NCBI RefSeq assembly: GCF_024746815.1
Contig: NZ_CP080525.1
Coordinates: forward strand, 4,272,501 to 4,336,500
Direction: 5' to 3'
Length of the DNA: 64,000 nt
Origin: Mesorhizobium sp. AR07
GTDB lineage: Bacteria > Pseudomonadota > Alphaproteobacteria > Rhizobiales > Rhizobiaceae
Part shown: positions 1 to 7,260 of the stretch, in pieces
Position numbering within the stretch: the stretch's first letter is position 1
Layout: each line of letters begins with the position of its first letter
The notes under the pieces: generated by a model
Seen by the model: the letters and a program-made list of their open reading frames with translations, nothing else
The model's database searches: none
What the model was told of the DNA's origin: nothing
Made by a program: the position numbers and the translations under genes

Positions 1-418
1 TGTTGAGCAGTGCCTTGGGCGTCTCGATCATCGCCCATAGTTTCACGCTGTCGGGGGCAAAATTGTCGTCGAGCACATCGCCGGCCTCGAGCAGGTCGCG
101 CGGCGTGTCGACCTTGGGCAAAAGGATGCCGTCCGGCTCGCAATTCGCCGCTGCCAGCAGGTCGTCGGCGCCCCATTCGCTGGCCAGCGCATTGATGCGC
201 ACCACCATCTCGCAATGGTGGCCAAAGTGGTTGGCAACTGGGCGGTTGGCGACAATGCCGGCCAGTTTTTGGCGTGCCGCAACCTTGTCGGCCGGAGCGA
301 CGGCGTCCTCCAGGTCGACGATGATTGCGTCGCAGGAAAGCTGCGCGATCTTGGCCAGCGCCTTGTCGCTGGAGGCCGGGACGTAGAGCACCGAGCGGCG
401 CGGGCGATAGGGTTCCAT
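1..418 (-). CDS. HpcH/HpaI aldolase / CitE-like CoA-ester lyase (3' end outside window)
   Basis: The 139 visible residues begin MEPYRPRRSVLYVPASSDKA and contain IIVDLEDAV, then RINALASEWGADDL and DGILLPKVDT. These are the N-terminal strands of the CitE/HpcH TIM barrel, in which the Glu-Asp of the LEDAV segment and the following Arg help bind Mg2+ and the CoA ester. Family members cleave or form citramalyl-, malyl- or related CoA esters. The substrate cannot be told from the N-terminal half. The ATG at 418 is the first start after a noncoding stretch, and the reading frame stays open to the window edge. The only visible neighbour is the repeat and IS110 element upstream, so there is no operon context. 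Confidence 0.85.
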   Translation of the reverse strand, partial: MEPYRPRRSVLYVPASSDKALAKIAQLSCDAIIVDLEDAVAPADKVAARQKLAGIVANRPVANHFGHHCEMVVRINALASEWGADDLLAAANCEPDGILLPKVDTPRDLLEAGDVLDDNFAPDSVKLWAMIETPKALLN

Positions 419-491
419 GGCTGATCTATGCCGCCTGTGGGTGGTCGAGGCAAGCGTGCAGGCGGCTGCTTTTGAGTCCACCAATTGCCAT

Positions 492-660
492 GTTGGCGCC
501 GCCCCTCATTGCCCTGCCGGGCATTTCTCCCCGTAAACGGGGGAGAAAGAAGCTGTCGGCAACGCCGACGCCTTTCTTGCAACGCTCACAATTGGCGAAG
601 CCATCGATGACAGCGTCCCTCGCCCCGTTTACGGGGAGAGGATGCCGGCAGGCAGGTGAG
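492..660. repeat. Intergenic palindromic repeat family A, copy 1, interrupted by IS110
   Basis: This unit has two outward-facing halves: GCCGCCCCTCAT with CCCGTAAACGGG on the left, and CCCGTTTACGGGG followed by GATGCCGGCAGGCAGGTGAG on the right. Other A copies (for example 28028-28210) continue directly from GGTGAG into GGGCAGCGCC. Here that continuation is found only at 1807-1818, beyond the IS110 element. Confidence 0.85.
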
Positions 661-672
661 CAACTGTGTTTG

Positions 673-1617
673 TCAGGGTCGGGCTGGGTTCCACGGTTCG
701 TTGTTTCGGATCATGGCACTGAGGATGGTCAGTATCTTTCGCGCGACGGCGATGAGAGCGACTTTCGGCGCCTTGCCGTTTGCAATGAGGCGCTGATGGA
801 AAGCCTTGAGCACAGGATTGGAGCGACTGGCGGTGAGTGCTGCCATGTAGACCACCCTGCGCACGTCATGACGGCCACCCCAGATGCTGCGCTTGCCTCG
901 GAAAGTGCCGGTGTCGAAGTCGTAGGGCGCGAGGCCGGCAAGGGCTGCGATCTCTCGTCGCGAGGCCTCACCAATCTCGGGAGCCAGAGCAAGCACGGTG
1001 TGGCTGAACACTGGGCCGGCACCGCAGAAGGACTGGATCAGGCGATCCCTGGCCGCGAGCGCTGGCTGGCTGGCGACGAGTTCGGCCATCCGTTTGGCAA
1101 GCAGAGCGATATCGAGCTCGATGCGCCGCAGCCGCCGGGTGAACATGCGCTTGACCGTCGGCTCGCGTATCTGCTCGAGCTGGTTGGCGAGGCTGACCTT
1201 GTCGTCGCTGAGCTGCCTGCGGGCAACGACCAGATCGGCGAGTTGCTCGGCGATTGGGTCACAGCGCACCGGCCGGGTCGGCAGTTCGGCGGTGTAGCGC
1301 GCAATCAGCAGCGCATCGATGCGATCGTTCTTGGCCAGCCGGCCAAGGGCGCGGGCATAGTGGCGCAGCTTGTGCGGATTGACGTTCCTGGCCGGCAGGT
1401 TCGCCTTGCGCAGCGCCTTGGCCACACCGCGCTCATAGCCGCCGCTCGGCTCCATGCCGATGGCGCGCACATTGCGACCCGTCAGCCACTTGATCAGCTC
1501 GGCCCAGCCGTCCTTGTCGTTGTCGAAACGGGCTCGTTCTAGCGTCTGAAACACCGACACATCGAGCCACCACTTGGCGACGTCAATACCGACGTCCTGA
1601 ACCGTCTCTTCAGCCAT
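673..1617 (-). CDS. IS110-family DEDD transposase/recombinase
   Basis: The protein has 314 residues from the ATG at 1617. The N-terminal RuvC-like DEDD domain shows GIDVAKWWLDVSV (first Asp), AIGMEPSGGYERG (Glu) and AKNDRIDALLIARY (the paired Asp). The C-terminal IS116/IS110/IS902 domain shows EIAALAGLAPYDFDTG and GGRHDVRRVVYMAAL. The frame continues upstream to 1701, but that would translate the donor loop of the leader RNA. The ATG at 1617 follows AAGGAAGG at a suitable distance, so I chose it. The family excises as a circle and integrates at a target chosen by an RNA from the same element. The gene appears intact: no frameshift is visible and all four acidic residues are present. Confidence 0.93.
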   Translation of the reverse strand: MAEETVQDVGIDVAKWWLDVSVFQTLERARFDNDKDGWAELIKWLTGRNVRAIGMEPSGGYERGVAKALRKANLPARNVNPHKLRHYARALGRLAKNDRIDALLIARYTAELPTRPVRCDPIAEQLADLVVARRQLSDDKVSLANQLEQIREPTVKRMFTRRLRRIELDIALLAKRMAELVASQPALAARDRLIQSFCGAGPVFSHTVLALAPEIGEASRREIAALAGLAPYDFDTGTFRGKRSIWGGRHDVRRVVYMAALTASRSNPVLKAFHQRLIANGKAPKVALIAVARKILTILSAMIRNNEPWNPARP

Positions 1618-1777
1618 CTCCTCAATCCCTTCCTTGTGTGCGGGGGCTTGCCCCTTGCAACTGTTCGGGTTCACAAAGAAGGCGGTCGGGCCCCAGCTCA
1701 CCTACGGTTTAGGCCACCTGAGGGGCGACGGGCTCTCGACCGCCGCCACGAACCGGAACATCCACCGGTTCGTGGCA
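1618..1777 (-). ncRNA. Predicted IS110 bridge RNA (stem-loop, target loop, donor loop)
   Basis: Read 5'-3' on the minus strand, the transposase leader gives three domains. First is a perfect 12-bp hairpin, GCCACGAACCGG at 1745-1756 pairing with 1765-1776. Next is a target loop closed by GGCGGTCG (1681-1688) pairing with 1737-1744, with a small inner hairpin CCTA/TAGG. Last is a donor loop with inner hairpin GGGG (1643-1646)/CCCC (1651-1654). Target-loop segments 1719-1726 and 1697-1703 match TGAGGGGC and AGGTGAG of the repeat at the insertion site. Donor-loop segments 1633-1640 and 1657-1664 match the element ends CACACAAG (1801-1808) and GCAACTGT (660-667). Order and logic agree with the IS621 bridge RNA. 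A CATAAT -10-like box (1784-1789, minus strand) would start transcription just before the first hairpin. The exact RNA ends are not known. Confidence 0.85.
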
Positions 1778-1806
1778 CCCTCCATTATGCATATTCCAAA
1801 CACACA

Positions 1807-1818
1807 AGGGGCAGCGCC
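1807..1818. repeat. Remaining right end of family A repeat beyond IS110
   Basis: AGGGGCAGCGCC continues the A repeat that stops at 660. From here to the small ORF at 1918 I see no gene and no clear structure. Confidence 0.8.
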
Positions 1819-1917
1819 GACCTACAGCGATTGCCCTGCACGAAAACTGCACGCACTTGCCGAAAACCTCCTCGGATCCGCCCCGCCGTCTCCCTGCCGG
1901 CCTGCGAGACAGGCGGC

Positions 1918-2073
1918 ATGCGAAAACGAGCAAAACCCCGTCTGCCTTACCGGCTGCGCAGCGAAGGCTGGTGGCTGGTCGATCCGCCGCGCGCGAATCC
2001 CGTGGTCATCCCCTTTGCCCGCAGAAATCCGGCGACGGTTCGGCTGAAAGCCATCAGGAAAGCCCGGTCATGA
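1918..2073 (+). CDS. Possible small basic protein coupled to the DUF4153-type gene
   Basis: This 51-residue frame (MRKRAKPRLPYRLRSEGWWL to KAIRKARS) is rich in Arg and Lys and ends in TGA within an ATGA overlap with the next gene's start at 2070. That overlap suggests translational coupling. The ribosome site before the ATG is poor and I do not recognise the protein. It may equally be a chance frame in GC-rich sequence. Conservation of the frame in related strains would decide. Confidence 0.35.
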   Translation: MRKRAKPRLPYRLRSEGWWLVDPPRANPVVIPFARRNPATVRLKAIRKARS

Positions 2074-3548
2074 CAGTGTTGTTCTCTGCCGCACCGGGCT
2101 ATTGCGCCCGCTTCGGTGTTGCCGTGTTGCTGGTCGTGCTGGCGGATTTTTTCTTCTACGGCCAGCCCGCCGGCATCACGGTGTTCCTGTTCGCCATCCT
2201 GATTGCCGCCGCGGTCGTCGCCGTGCATCCGACCGCCTTCAGCGATAGCAGGCTCTGGCTCAAGCCCCTCGCTCTGCTTGTGGCGCTGCTGCCACTTGCC
2301 GAGAATGTCAGCGCCCTGTCCGTCTCGATCGCGCTTGTGGCCTTGGCCGTCTTCGCGCTTTCGCGGAGCGGGCGCCTGCGCCATCGCATCGCTCGCATTG
2401 CCGGCCAGATCGCGCTGTTCGGGCTGGCGGCGCCGTTCCGGTTCGCAAGCGATTTCATCCGCTGGCGCAGGACGGCGCACCGGTTCGGCGGTCGCCGCGT
2501 CCGGCTGGCGGCGATCGCCGTCTGGGTGATGCCGATGACGCTCGGCGCGGTCTTCCTGGCCCTGTTCGGCGCCGCCAACCCGGTCATCGATTACTGGTTG
2601 TCGCTGATCGACCTGCTGAAGCTGCTCGATCTCATCCAGCTCACACGCATTGCCTTCTGGCTGTTCGTGCTCGCCGGTGTCTGGGCCTTTCTGCGGCCAC
2701 GCCTGCCGCGCGTGTCGCGCCGCATTCCGTGCGCAATGCCGCCGCCGGCGGTCAGCGCCCAATCCGGGAAAACCGTCACCACCGTCGAGGATATTCTGTT
2801 CGGCAAACCGGCCATCCTGCGCGCGCTTGTTATCTTCAACATCCTGTTTGCGCTGCAGACCGGGCTCGACGCCACCTATCTGTGGGGCGGGGCAGCACTT
2901 CCAGACGGGCTCAGCTACGCCGCCTATGCGCATCGCGGCGCCTATCCCTTGATCGTCACCGCGCTGCTTGCCGCCGGCTTCGTGCTGGCAGCGCTGCGGC
3001 CCGGCGGCGCGACATCGGCCGAGACCTACTGGCGTGTCGCCGCTTTCGTCTGGATGGGACTGGTGGCGGCCGGCCTTGCCCTGATCGTCGCCCACATCGC
3101 GCTTGGAAAATCCAATGAATGGCTGTTGTCCGCCAATCTTCTGACGTTATCGGCGACGCTTTATGCCGGCTGTTTCATCAACTTCGCCGCACTGATCGCC
3201 AATTACAATGTCGACCACTCCCTCGAAATGACCGGCCAGGGCATTTCCCTCGACGCCTGGTATCTGCGCTCGCTCGGTCCGGGCGCGTTTCCGGCGCTGG
3301 ATCGCTTCCTCGATCATCAGAGCCGCACGGCCGCCGCCAACGATCCCGTCTTTCGCCAACTGGCGGGCGTGCGCGGCAGCGACGAAGGCTGGTATCGCAC
3401 CCTCCAGCAGAACTGGCGCGCGTGGAGCTTTCGCGACTGGCGGTTGCTTGCCTATCTCGACACGAGGGGCCTGTCGTGGTTCCTCAGGGTACTGAACCTA
3501 TGCCGGGCCGCTGATCATGCCGCATCACATCCTCGTCGCCGACGATGA
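2070..3548 (+). CDS. DUF4153/DUF4173-type polytopic membrane protein
   Basis: The protein has 492 residues with about ten hydrophobic segments. An N-terminal cluster (ARFGVAVLLVVLADFFFYG and ITVFLFAILIAAAVV) is followed by a basic loop near residues 115-145. A central part includes VTTVEDILFGKPAILRALVIFNILFALQTGLDATYLWGG written here in pieces: VEDILFGKPAIL, then LQTGLDATYLWGG. That central stretch and the following YAAYAHRGAYPLIVTALLAA are typical of the family. A soluble tail contains NYNVDHSLE and LDAWYLRSLG. The biochemical role of the family is unknown. The ATG at 2070 has AGGAAAG upstream. The 3' end overlaps the response regulator start by 32 bases, so the three genes to 5795 are probably one transcript and the protein may be linked to the signal sensed by that system. 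Confidence 0.8.
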   Translation: MTVLFSAAPGYCARFGVAVLLVVLADFFFYGQPAGITVFLFAILIAAAVVAVHPTAFSDSRLWLKPLALLVALLPLAENVSALSVSIALVALAVFALSRSGRLRHRIARIAGQIALFGLAAPFRFASDFIRWRRTAHRFGGRRVRLAAIAVWVMPMTLGAVFLALFGAANPVIDYWLSLIDLLKLLDLIQLTRIAFWLFVLAGVWAFLRPRLPRVSRRIPCAMPPPAVSAQSGKTVTTVEDILFGKPAILRALVIFNILFALQTGLDATYLWGGAALPDGLSYAAYAHRGAYPLIVTALLAAGFVLAALRPGGATSAETYWRVAAFVWMGLVAAGLALIVAHIALGKSNEWLLSANLLTLSATLYAGCFINFAALIANYNVDHSLEMTGQGISLDAWYLRSLGPGAFPALDRFLDHQSRTAAANDPVFRQLAGVRGSDEGWYRTLQQNWRAWSFRDWRLLAYLDTRGLSWFLRVLNLCRAADHAASHPRRRR

Positions 3549-4209
3549 TCCGCATATCCGCGAGGTGATCTGCTTCGCGCTGGAAAAGGCCGGCATGAAG
3601 ACGGCTGCCGTTTCCGATGGCGCTGCCGCGCTGCGCGCGATCGAACGGCGCACACCCGATCTGGTCGTGCTCGACATCGGCATGCCGGAGATGGACGGGC
3701 TGGAGGTCTGCCGGCGGCTGCGGCACACATCCGATGTGCCGGTGCTGTTCCTGTCCGCGCGAGATGAAGAAATTGATCGGGTGCTGGGTCTCGAAATGGG
3801 CGGCGACGACTATGTGACCAAACCGTTCAGCCCGCGTGAGCTGGTCGCCCGCGTCAACGTCATCCTGCGGCGCGCCCGCCCGGTGCCGCCCGAACCGGTG
3901 GACGAGCGGCAGTTCGCGCATGGCAAGCTCGCTCTGGCGCCGGCCAGCCATGCCGCCAGTTTCGACGGCAAGCCGCTTGCCCTGACGGGTATCGAGTTCT
4001 CGATCCTGAAGGGGTTTCTGGCGCGGCCGACGCATGTGCTCGACCGCGACGCGGTGATGGCCAATGCCTATGCCGCCAACATCCATGTCGCCGGCCGCAC
4101 CGTCGACAGCCATATCCGCAACATCCGCGCCAAGCTGGCAGCAGTGGGTTGCCAGGATGCCATCGCGACCGTGCATGGCGTCGGCTTCCGGCTCGGCCGA
4201 TGCGGCTGA
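3517..4209 (+). CDS. OmpR/CreB-type response regulator
   Basis: The protein has 230 residues. The receiver domain (1-120) has the acidic pair D9/D10, phosphoacceptor Asp53 in VVLDIGMPEMDG, Ser80 and Lys102 in YVTKPFSP. The C-terminal winged helix (about 135-228) has LTGIEFSILKGFLARP and VDSHIRNIRAKL, ending HGVGFRLG, as in OmpR-family DNA-binding domains. It is encoded between the membrane protein, which it overlaps by 32 bases, and a kinase, which it overlaps by 10. This fits a cognate pair. The kinase resembles CreC, so a CreB-like role is the best guess, but the regulated genes are not visible. Confidence 0.93.
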   Translation: MPHHILVADDDPHIREVICFALEKAGMKTAAVSDGAAALRAIERRTPDLVVLDIGMPEMDGLEVCRRLRHTSDVPVLFLSARDEEIDRVLGLEMGGDDYVTKPFSPRELVARVNVILRRARPVPPEPVDERQFAHGKLALAPASHAASFDGKPLALTGIEFSILKGFLARPTHVLDRDAVMANAYAANIHVAGRTVDSHIRNIRAKLAAVGCQDAIATVHGVGFRLGRCG

Positions 4210-5795
4210 CCCGCAAATGGATTGGCCGCAAATGGCGGCCGCGCCTTGCCACGGTCGTCGTCGCCATCCTGATCCTGGTGATGGCCTTGCCGCTGGTCGG
4301 CCTGTTCTTCTTCCGGCTCTACGAAAACCAGCTGATCCGCCAGACCGAAGCGGAGCTGATCGCGCAAGGGGCGGTCATCGCCGCCATCTATGCGCAGGAT
4401 GTGCGCGACGCCGGCATTCCGCTGGACAAACTCGGCGCGCCGATGCCGTCGGCGAACGGGAATGCGAGCCGAAGCGCCGATCCGGATCCTTTGTACAGGC
4501 CGATCGAGCCGCGTCTCGATCTCGCCTCCGATTATGTGCTGCCGACGCGGCCAGCGGCGATATCAGCCACCCTCGATCCGGCCTTCGCGGCGATCGGCGC
4601 GCGCCTGTCTGATATTCTCGATGCCACGCAGAAAACCACGCTGGCCGGCTTCCGGCTGCTCGACCCCAAAGGCGTCGTCATTGCCGGGCGCGGCGAGGTC
4701 GGGCAGTCGCTTGGCGAGGTCGAAGAGGTGCGAGAAGCCCTTGCCGGCCGCTATGCCAGTGCGCTCAGGCTGCGCATCCTCGACCAGCCGACGCCACCAC
4801 TCTATTCGGTCAGCCGCGGCACCAAGGTGCGTGTCTTCGTCGCCATGCCGGTGGCCGTCGCGGGCCAGGTCGCCGGCGTGGTCTATGTGTCGCGGACACC
4901 CAACAACATCGTCAAGCATCTCTATGGCGAGCGCGGCAAGGTCACCCTGGCGGCGATCGCCATCCTCGGCGGCACGCTGCTCATCGGCCTGGTCTTCCTT
5001 CGCACGGTCAGCCGGCCGATCTATGCGCTGATCGACCGCACAGAGCGTATCGCCGCCGGCGATCGCGCCGCGATCCGGCCACTCGAGCATCACGGCACCT
5101 ACGAGATGGCCGAGCTGTCCGCCGCCTTCCTCGACATGGCCGAAAAACTGCAGGCGCGCTCGGACAGCATCCAGACCTTTGCCACCCATGTTTCGCACGA
5201 GCTCAAATCGCCGCTGACGGCGATCCAGGGCGCGGCCGAGCTGCTGCGCGATTCCGGGTCGGCGATGGACGATGCCGAGCGGCGGCGATTCTCCAACAAT
5301 ATCGTCACCGATGCGGGACGGCTTAACCTGCTGGTCCGCCGGTTGCTCGACCTGGCGCGGGCCGAAAACCTTGCCCCGAGCGGCGAAAGCGCCTCGATTG
5401 GTGCCGCACTGGCGCTGCTGCCCGTCGACGACAGGCTGGCGGTTCGCGTCGAGGCCGGCGGCGATGTCGGCCTGCGCATATCGGCCGAGAACGCGGCAAT
5501 CGTGCTTGCCAATCTCATCGACAATTCGGCCAGGCACGGCGCGACGCTGGTTTCGATCGCCGCGACAAGCGCTGGCGGCAAGGCGACGGTGCTGGTCAGC
5601 GACGACGGCGCCGGCATTTCGCCGAGCAACCGGGCGCGCATCTTCGAGCCATTCTTCACCACGCGGCGCGATTCCGGCGGCACCGGCATGGGGCTCGGCA
5701 TCGTGCTGGCCCTCCTGAAAGCGCATGATGGTATGATCCGGCTGGTTGACTCCGAACGCGGCACGCGCTTCGAGATCATTCTGCCAACCGCGTGA
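4200..5795 (+). CDS. CreC-like sensor histidine kinase
   Basis: The protein has 531 residues from the ATG at 4200. Transmembrane segment 1 is about residues 15-37 and segment 2 about 247-270, enclosing a periplasmic sensor of about 210 residues with FRLLDPKGVVIAGRGEVGQS, a Cache-like pattern. A HAMP domain follows. The dimerisation box THVSHELKSPLTAIQGAAEL has the phosphoacceptor His333 and resembles the CreC box. The ATPase part shows NLIDNSARHG, SDDGAGIS and GTGMGLGIVLALL. An upstream start at 4149 is possible, but 4200 gives a normal short cytoplasmic N-terminus. It overlaps the regulator by 10 bases and is the likely partner. Confidence 0.92.
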   Translation: MRLTRKWIGRKWRPRLATVVVAILILVMALPLVGLFFFRLYENQLIRQTEAELIAQGAVIAAIYAQDVRDAGIPLDKLGAPMPSANGNASRSADPDPLYRPIEPRLDLASDYVLPTRPAAISATLDPAFAAIGARLSDILDATQKTTLAGFRLLDPKGVVIAGRGEVGQSLGEVEEVREALAGRYASALRLRILDQPTPPLYSVSRGTKVRVFVAMPVAVAGQVAGVVYVSRTPNNIVKHLYGERGKVTLAAIAILGGTLLIGLVFLRTVSRPIYALIDRTERIAAGDRAAIRPLEHHGTYEMAELSAAFLDMAEKLQARSDSIQTFATHVSHELKSPLTAIQGAAELLRDSGSAMDDAERRRFSNNIVTDAGRLNLLVRRLLDLARAENLAPSGESASIGAALALLPVDDRLAVRVEAGGDVGLRISAENAAIVLANLIDNSARHGATLVSIAATSAGGKATVLVSDDGAGISPSNRARIFEPFFTTRRDSGGTGMGLGIVLALLKAHDGMIRLVDSERGTRFEIILPTA

Positions 5796-5832
5796 CTCCA
5801 ATCAGCGGCTCGAATCGGAAAGGGCATAAAGC

Positions 5833-6999
5833 GTGCGCTACGACATCGTCATCATCGGCGGGGCCATCGTCGGGTCCTCGATCGCCTATTATCTGCGCGA
5901 GGAGGGGTTTTCGGGCTCGATCGCGCTCATCGAGCGCGATCCGCAATTCGCCCATGCGGCAACGACCCTGTCCTGCGCCTCCATCCGCCAGCAGTTCTCC
6001 ATTCCGGAAAACATCCGCCTGTCGCAGTTCACGCTAAAGCTGTTCCGGCGGCTGAAGGAAGAGTTCGGCGCTGATGCCGATATCGGTTTTCGCGAGGGTG
6101 GTTATCTCATCCTGGCCGGCGAGAACGGGCTGCCGATCCTGAAAGCCAATCACGAGGCGCAGATGGCCGAGGGCGCCGACATCGTGCTCGAGGACGCGGA
6201 GGCGCTCGTCCGTCGGTTTGCCTGGCTGTCGGCCGAAGGCATCACCGCCGGCGCCTATGGCCGGACAGGCGAGGGCTGGTTCGATGCGCATGCGATGCTG
6301 ATGCTGTTCCGCAAGGCGTTGCGGGGCAAGAAGATCGATTTCATCACCGCCGATGTCACCGGCATCGAGCGGCAGGGCGACCGCGTCACCGGCGTCAGCC
6401 TCGACAATGGCGAGACGCTTCAAGCCGGCACCGTGATCAACGCCGCCGGGCCGAATGCCGGCAATGTGGCTGGCATGGCCGGGCTGGCACTGCCGGTCGA
6501 GCCGCGCAAGCGCAACGTCTTCGTCTTCGAGGCGCGCGAAAAATATGCCGACATGCCGCTGCTGGTCGACCCCTCGGGCATCTATGTCAGGCCGGAAGGT
6601 TCGGTCTACATCACCGGCGGCGCCGAGCCGGAGGAGGGCGACGGGCCCGCCGATCCCCAGGATTTCGAGCCGGACTGGCCGCTGTTCGAAGAGGTCATCT
6701 GGCCGGTGCTGGCCACCCGCATTCCCGCCTTCGAGGCGATCAAGCCGACACGCGCCTGGGCCGGCCACTACGATTACAACACGCTCGACCAGAACGCGGT
6801 GATCGGCCCGCATCCGCGGGTGACGAATTTCCTGTTCGCCAATGGCTTTTCCGGCCACGGCCTGCAGCAGGCGCCGGCGGTGGGCAAGGCGCTGGCCGAA
6901 CTCATCGTGCATGGCGGCTACCGCACGCTGGACTGCTCGGCCTTCGGCTACAGCCGGGTCGCCGAGGGGCGTGCATTCCGCGAATTGAACGTGATTTGA
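5833..6999 (+). CDS. FAD-dependent oxidoreductase of the DAO (glycine/D-amino acid oxidase) family
   Basis: The protein has 388 residues from a GTG at 5833 with GAAAGGG upstream. It opens with the dinucleotide-binding fold YDIVIIGGAIVGSSIAYYL and the Glu of ALIERD. It continues with TTLSCASIRQQFS, where other family members bind flavin, and ends with NFLFANGFSGHGLQQAPAVG, the conserved DAO C-terminal signature. The family oxidises secondary or primary amines such as sarcosine, glycine betaine derivatives or D-amino acids, usually giving H2O2 or passing electrons on. The substrate is not evident. It starts 37 bases after the kinase gene, so it may be transcribed with it. A mosaic of repeats and ISAs1 follows. 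Confidence 0.88.
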   Translation: MRYDIVIIGGAIVGSSIAYYLREEGFSGSIALIERDPQFAHAATTLSCASIRQQFSIPENIRLSQFTLKLFRRLKEEFGADADIGFREGGYLILAGENGLPILKANHEAQMAEGADIVLEDAEALVRRFAWLSAEGITAGAYGRTGEGWFDAHAMLMLFRKALRGKKIDFITADVTGIERQGDRVTGVSLDNGETLQAGTVINAAGPNAGNVAGMAGLALPVEPRKRNVFVFEAREKYADMPLLVDPSGIYVRPEGSVYITGGAEPEEGDGPADPQDFEPDWPLFEEVIWPVLATRIPAFEAIKPTRAWAGHYDYNTLDQNAVIGPHPRVTNFLFANGFSGHGLQQAPAVGKALAELIVHGGYRTLDCSAFGYSRVAEGRAFRELNVI

Positions 7000-7045
7000 A
7001 GGGCAGAGACGACCTTCAGGGATTTGCCAAGGCGCCTGCTCCTTC

Positions 7046-7100
7046 GTCATTCCAGGGCGAAGCAGGAGCGAAGCGACGTCGCAGGGACCCTGGAATCCAT
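7046..7100. repeat. Intergenic repeat family G (stem-loop)
   Basis: TTCCAGGG (7050-7057) and CCCTGGAA (7088-7095) form an 8-bp stem around a loop containing AGGAGCGAAGCGACG. The same loop core recurs as half a unit at 43969-44020. Confidence 0.6.
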
Positions 7101-7159
7101 GCCGCGACTGCGGCCGGAGGGCGTCAGCGGTGCAGAAGTTTGTTTGATGTCAGCGGGAA

Positions 7160-7260
7160 AGCACCCCTCTGTCCTGCCGGACATCTCCCCCTCAAGGGCA
7201 GAGCTATCGCATATGGATTCTTGCGAAGAAGGACCCCCACCCTAACCCTCCCCACAAGGG
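7160..7260. repeat. Fused D-half and B-half repeat mosaic, interrupted by ISAs1
   Basis: A D-type half (CCCTCTGTCCTGCCGGACAT) runs into GCTATCGCATATGGATT and then into a B-type half (CCCCCACCCTAACCCTCCCC). The last ten bases, CCCACAAGGG, are duplicated on the far side of the insertion sequence. Confidence 0.75.

Larger units (their letters stand above)
661..1806 (-). mobile_element. IS110-family insertion sequence in a family A repeat
   Basis: The ends are set by comparison with uninterrupted A repeats. The repeat text AGGTGAG stops at 660 and resumes as AGGGGCAGC at 1807, so the element occupies 661-1806 with an AG (CT on the transposase strand) at both junctions (659-660 and 1807-1808). 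There are no terminal inverted repeats and no longer target duplication, as is usual for IS110. It carries one DEDD transposase gene on the minus strand, preceded by a structured noncoding leader of about 160 bases. The element plus one core is about 1148 bp. Confidence 0.9.

Noticed and set aside
325..1542. A 405-residue plus-strand ORF over the A repeat and IS110
   Set aside because: It runs antisense through the transposase and through a repeat; the transposase on the minus strand has all DEDD motifs.
1857..2069. N-terminal 71-residue extension of the DUF4153-type protein
   Set aside because: The extension is Arg/Pro-rich shadow sequence. The ATG at 2070 has a ribosome site and starts directly before the first membrane segment.
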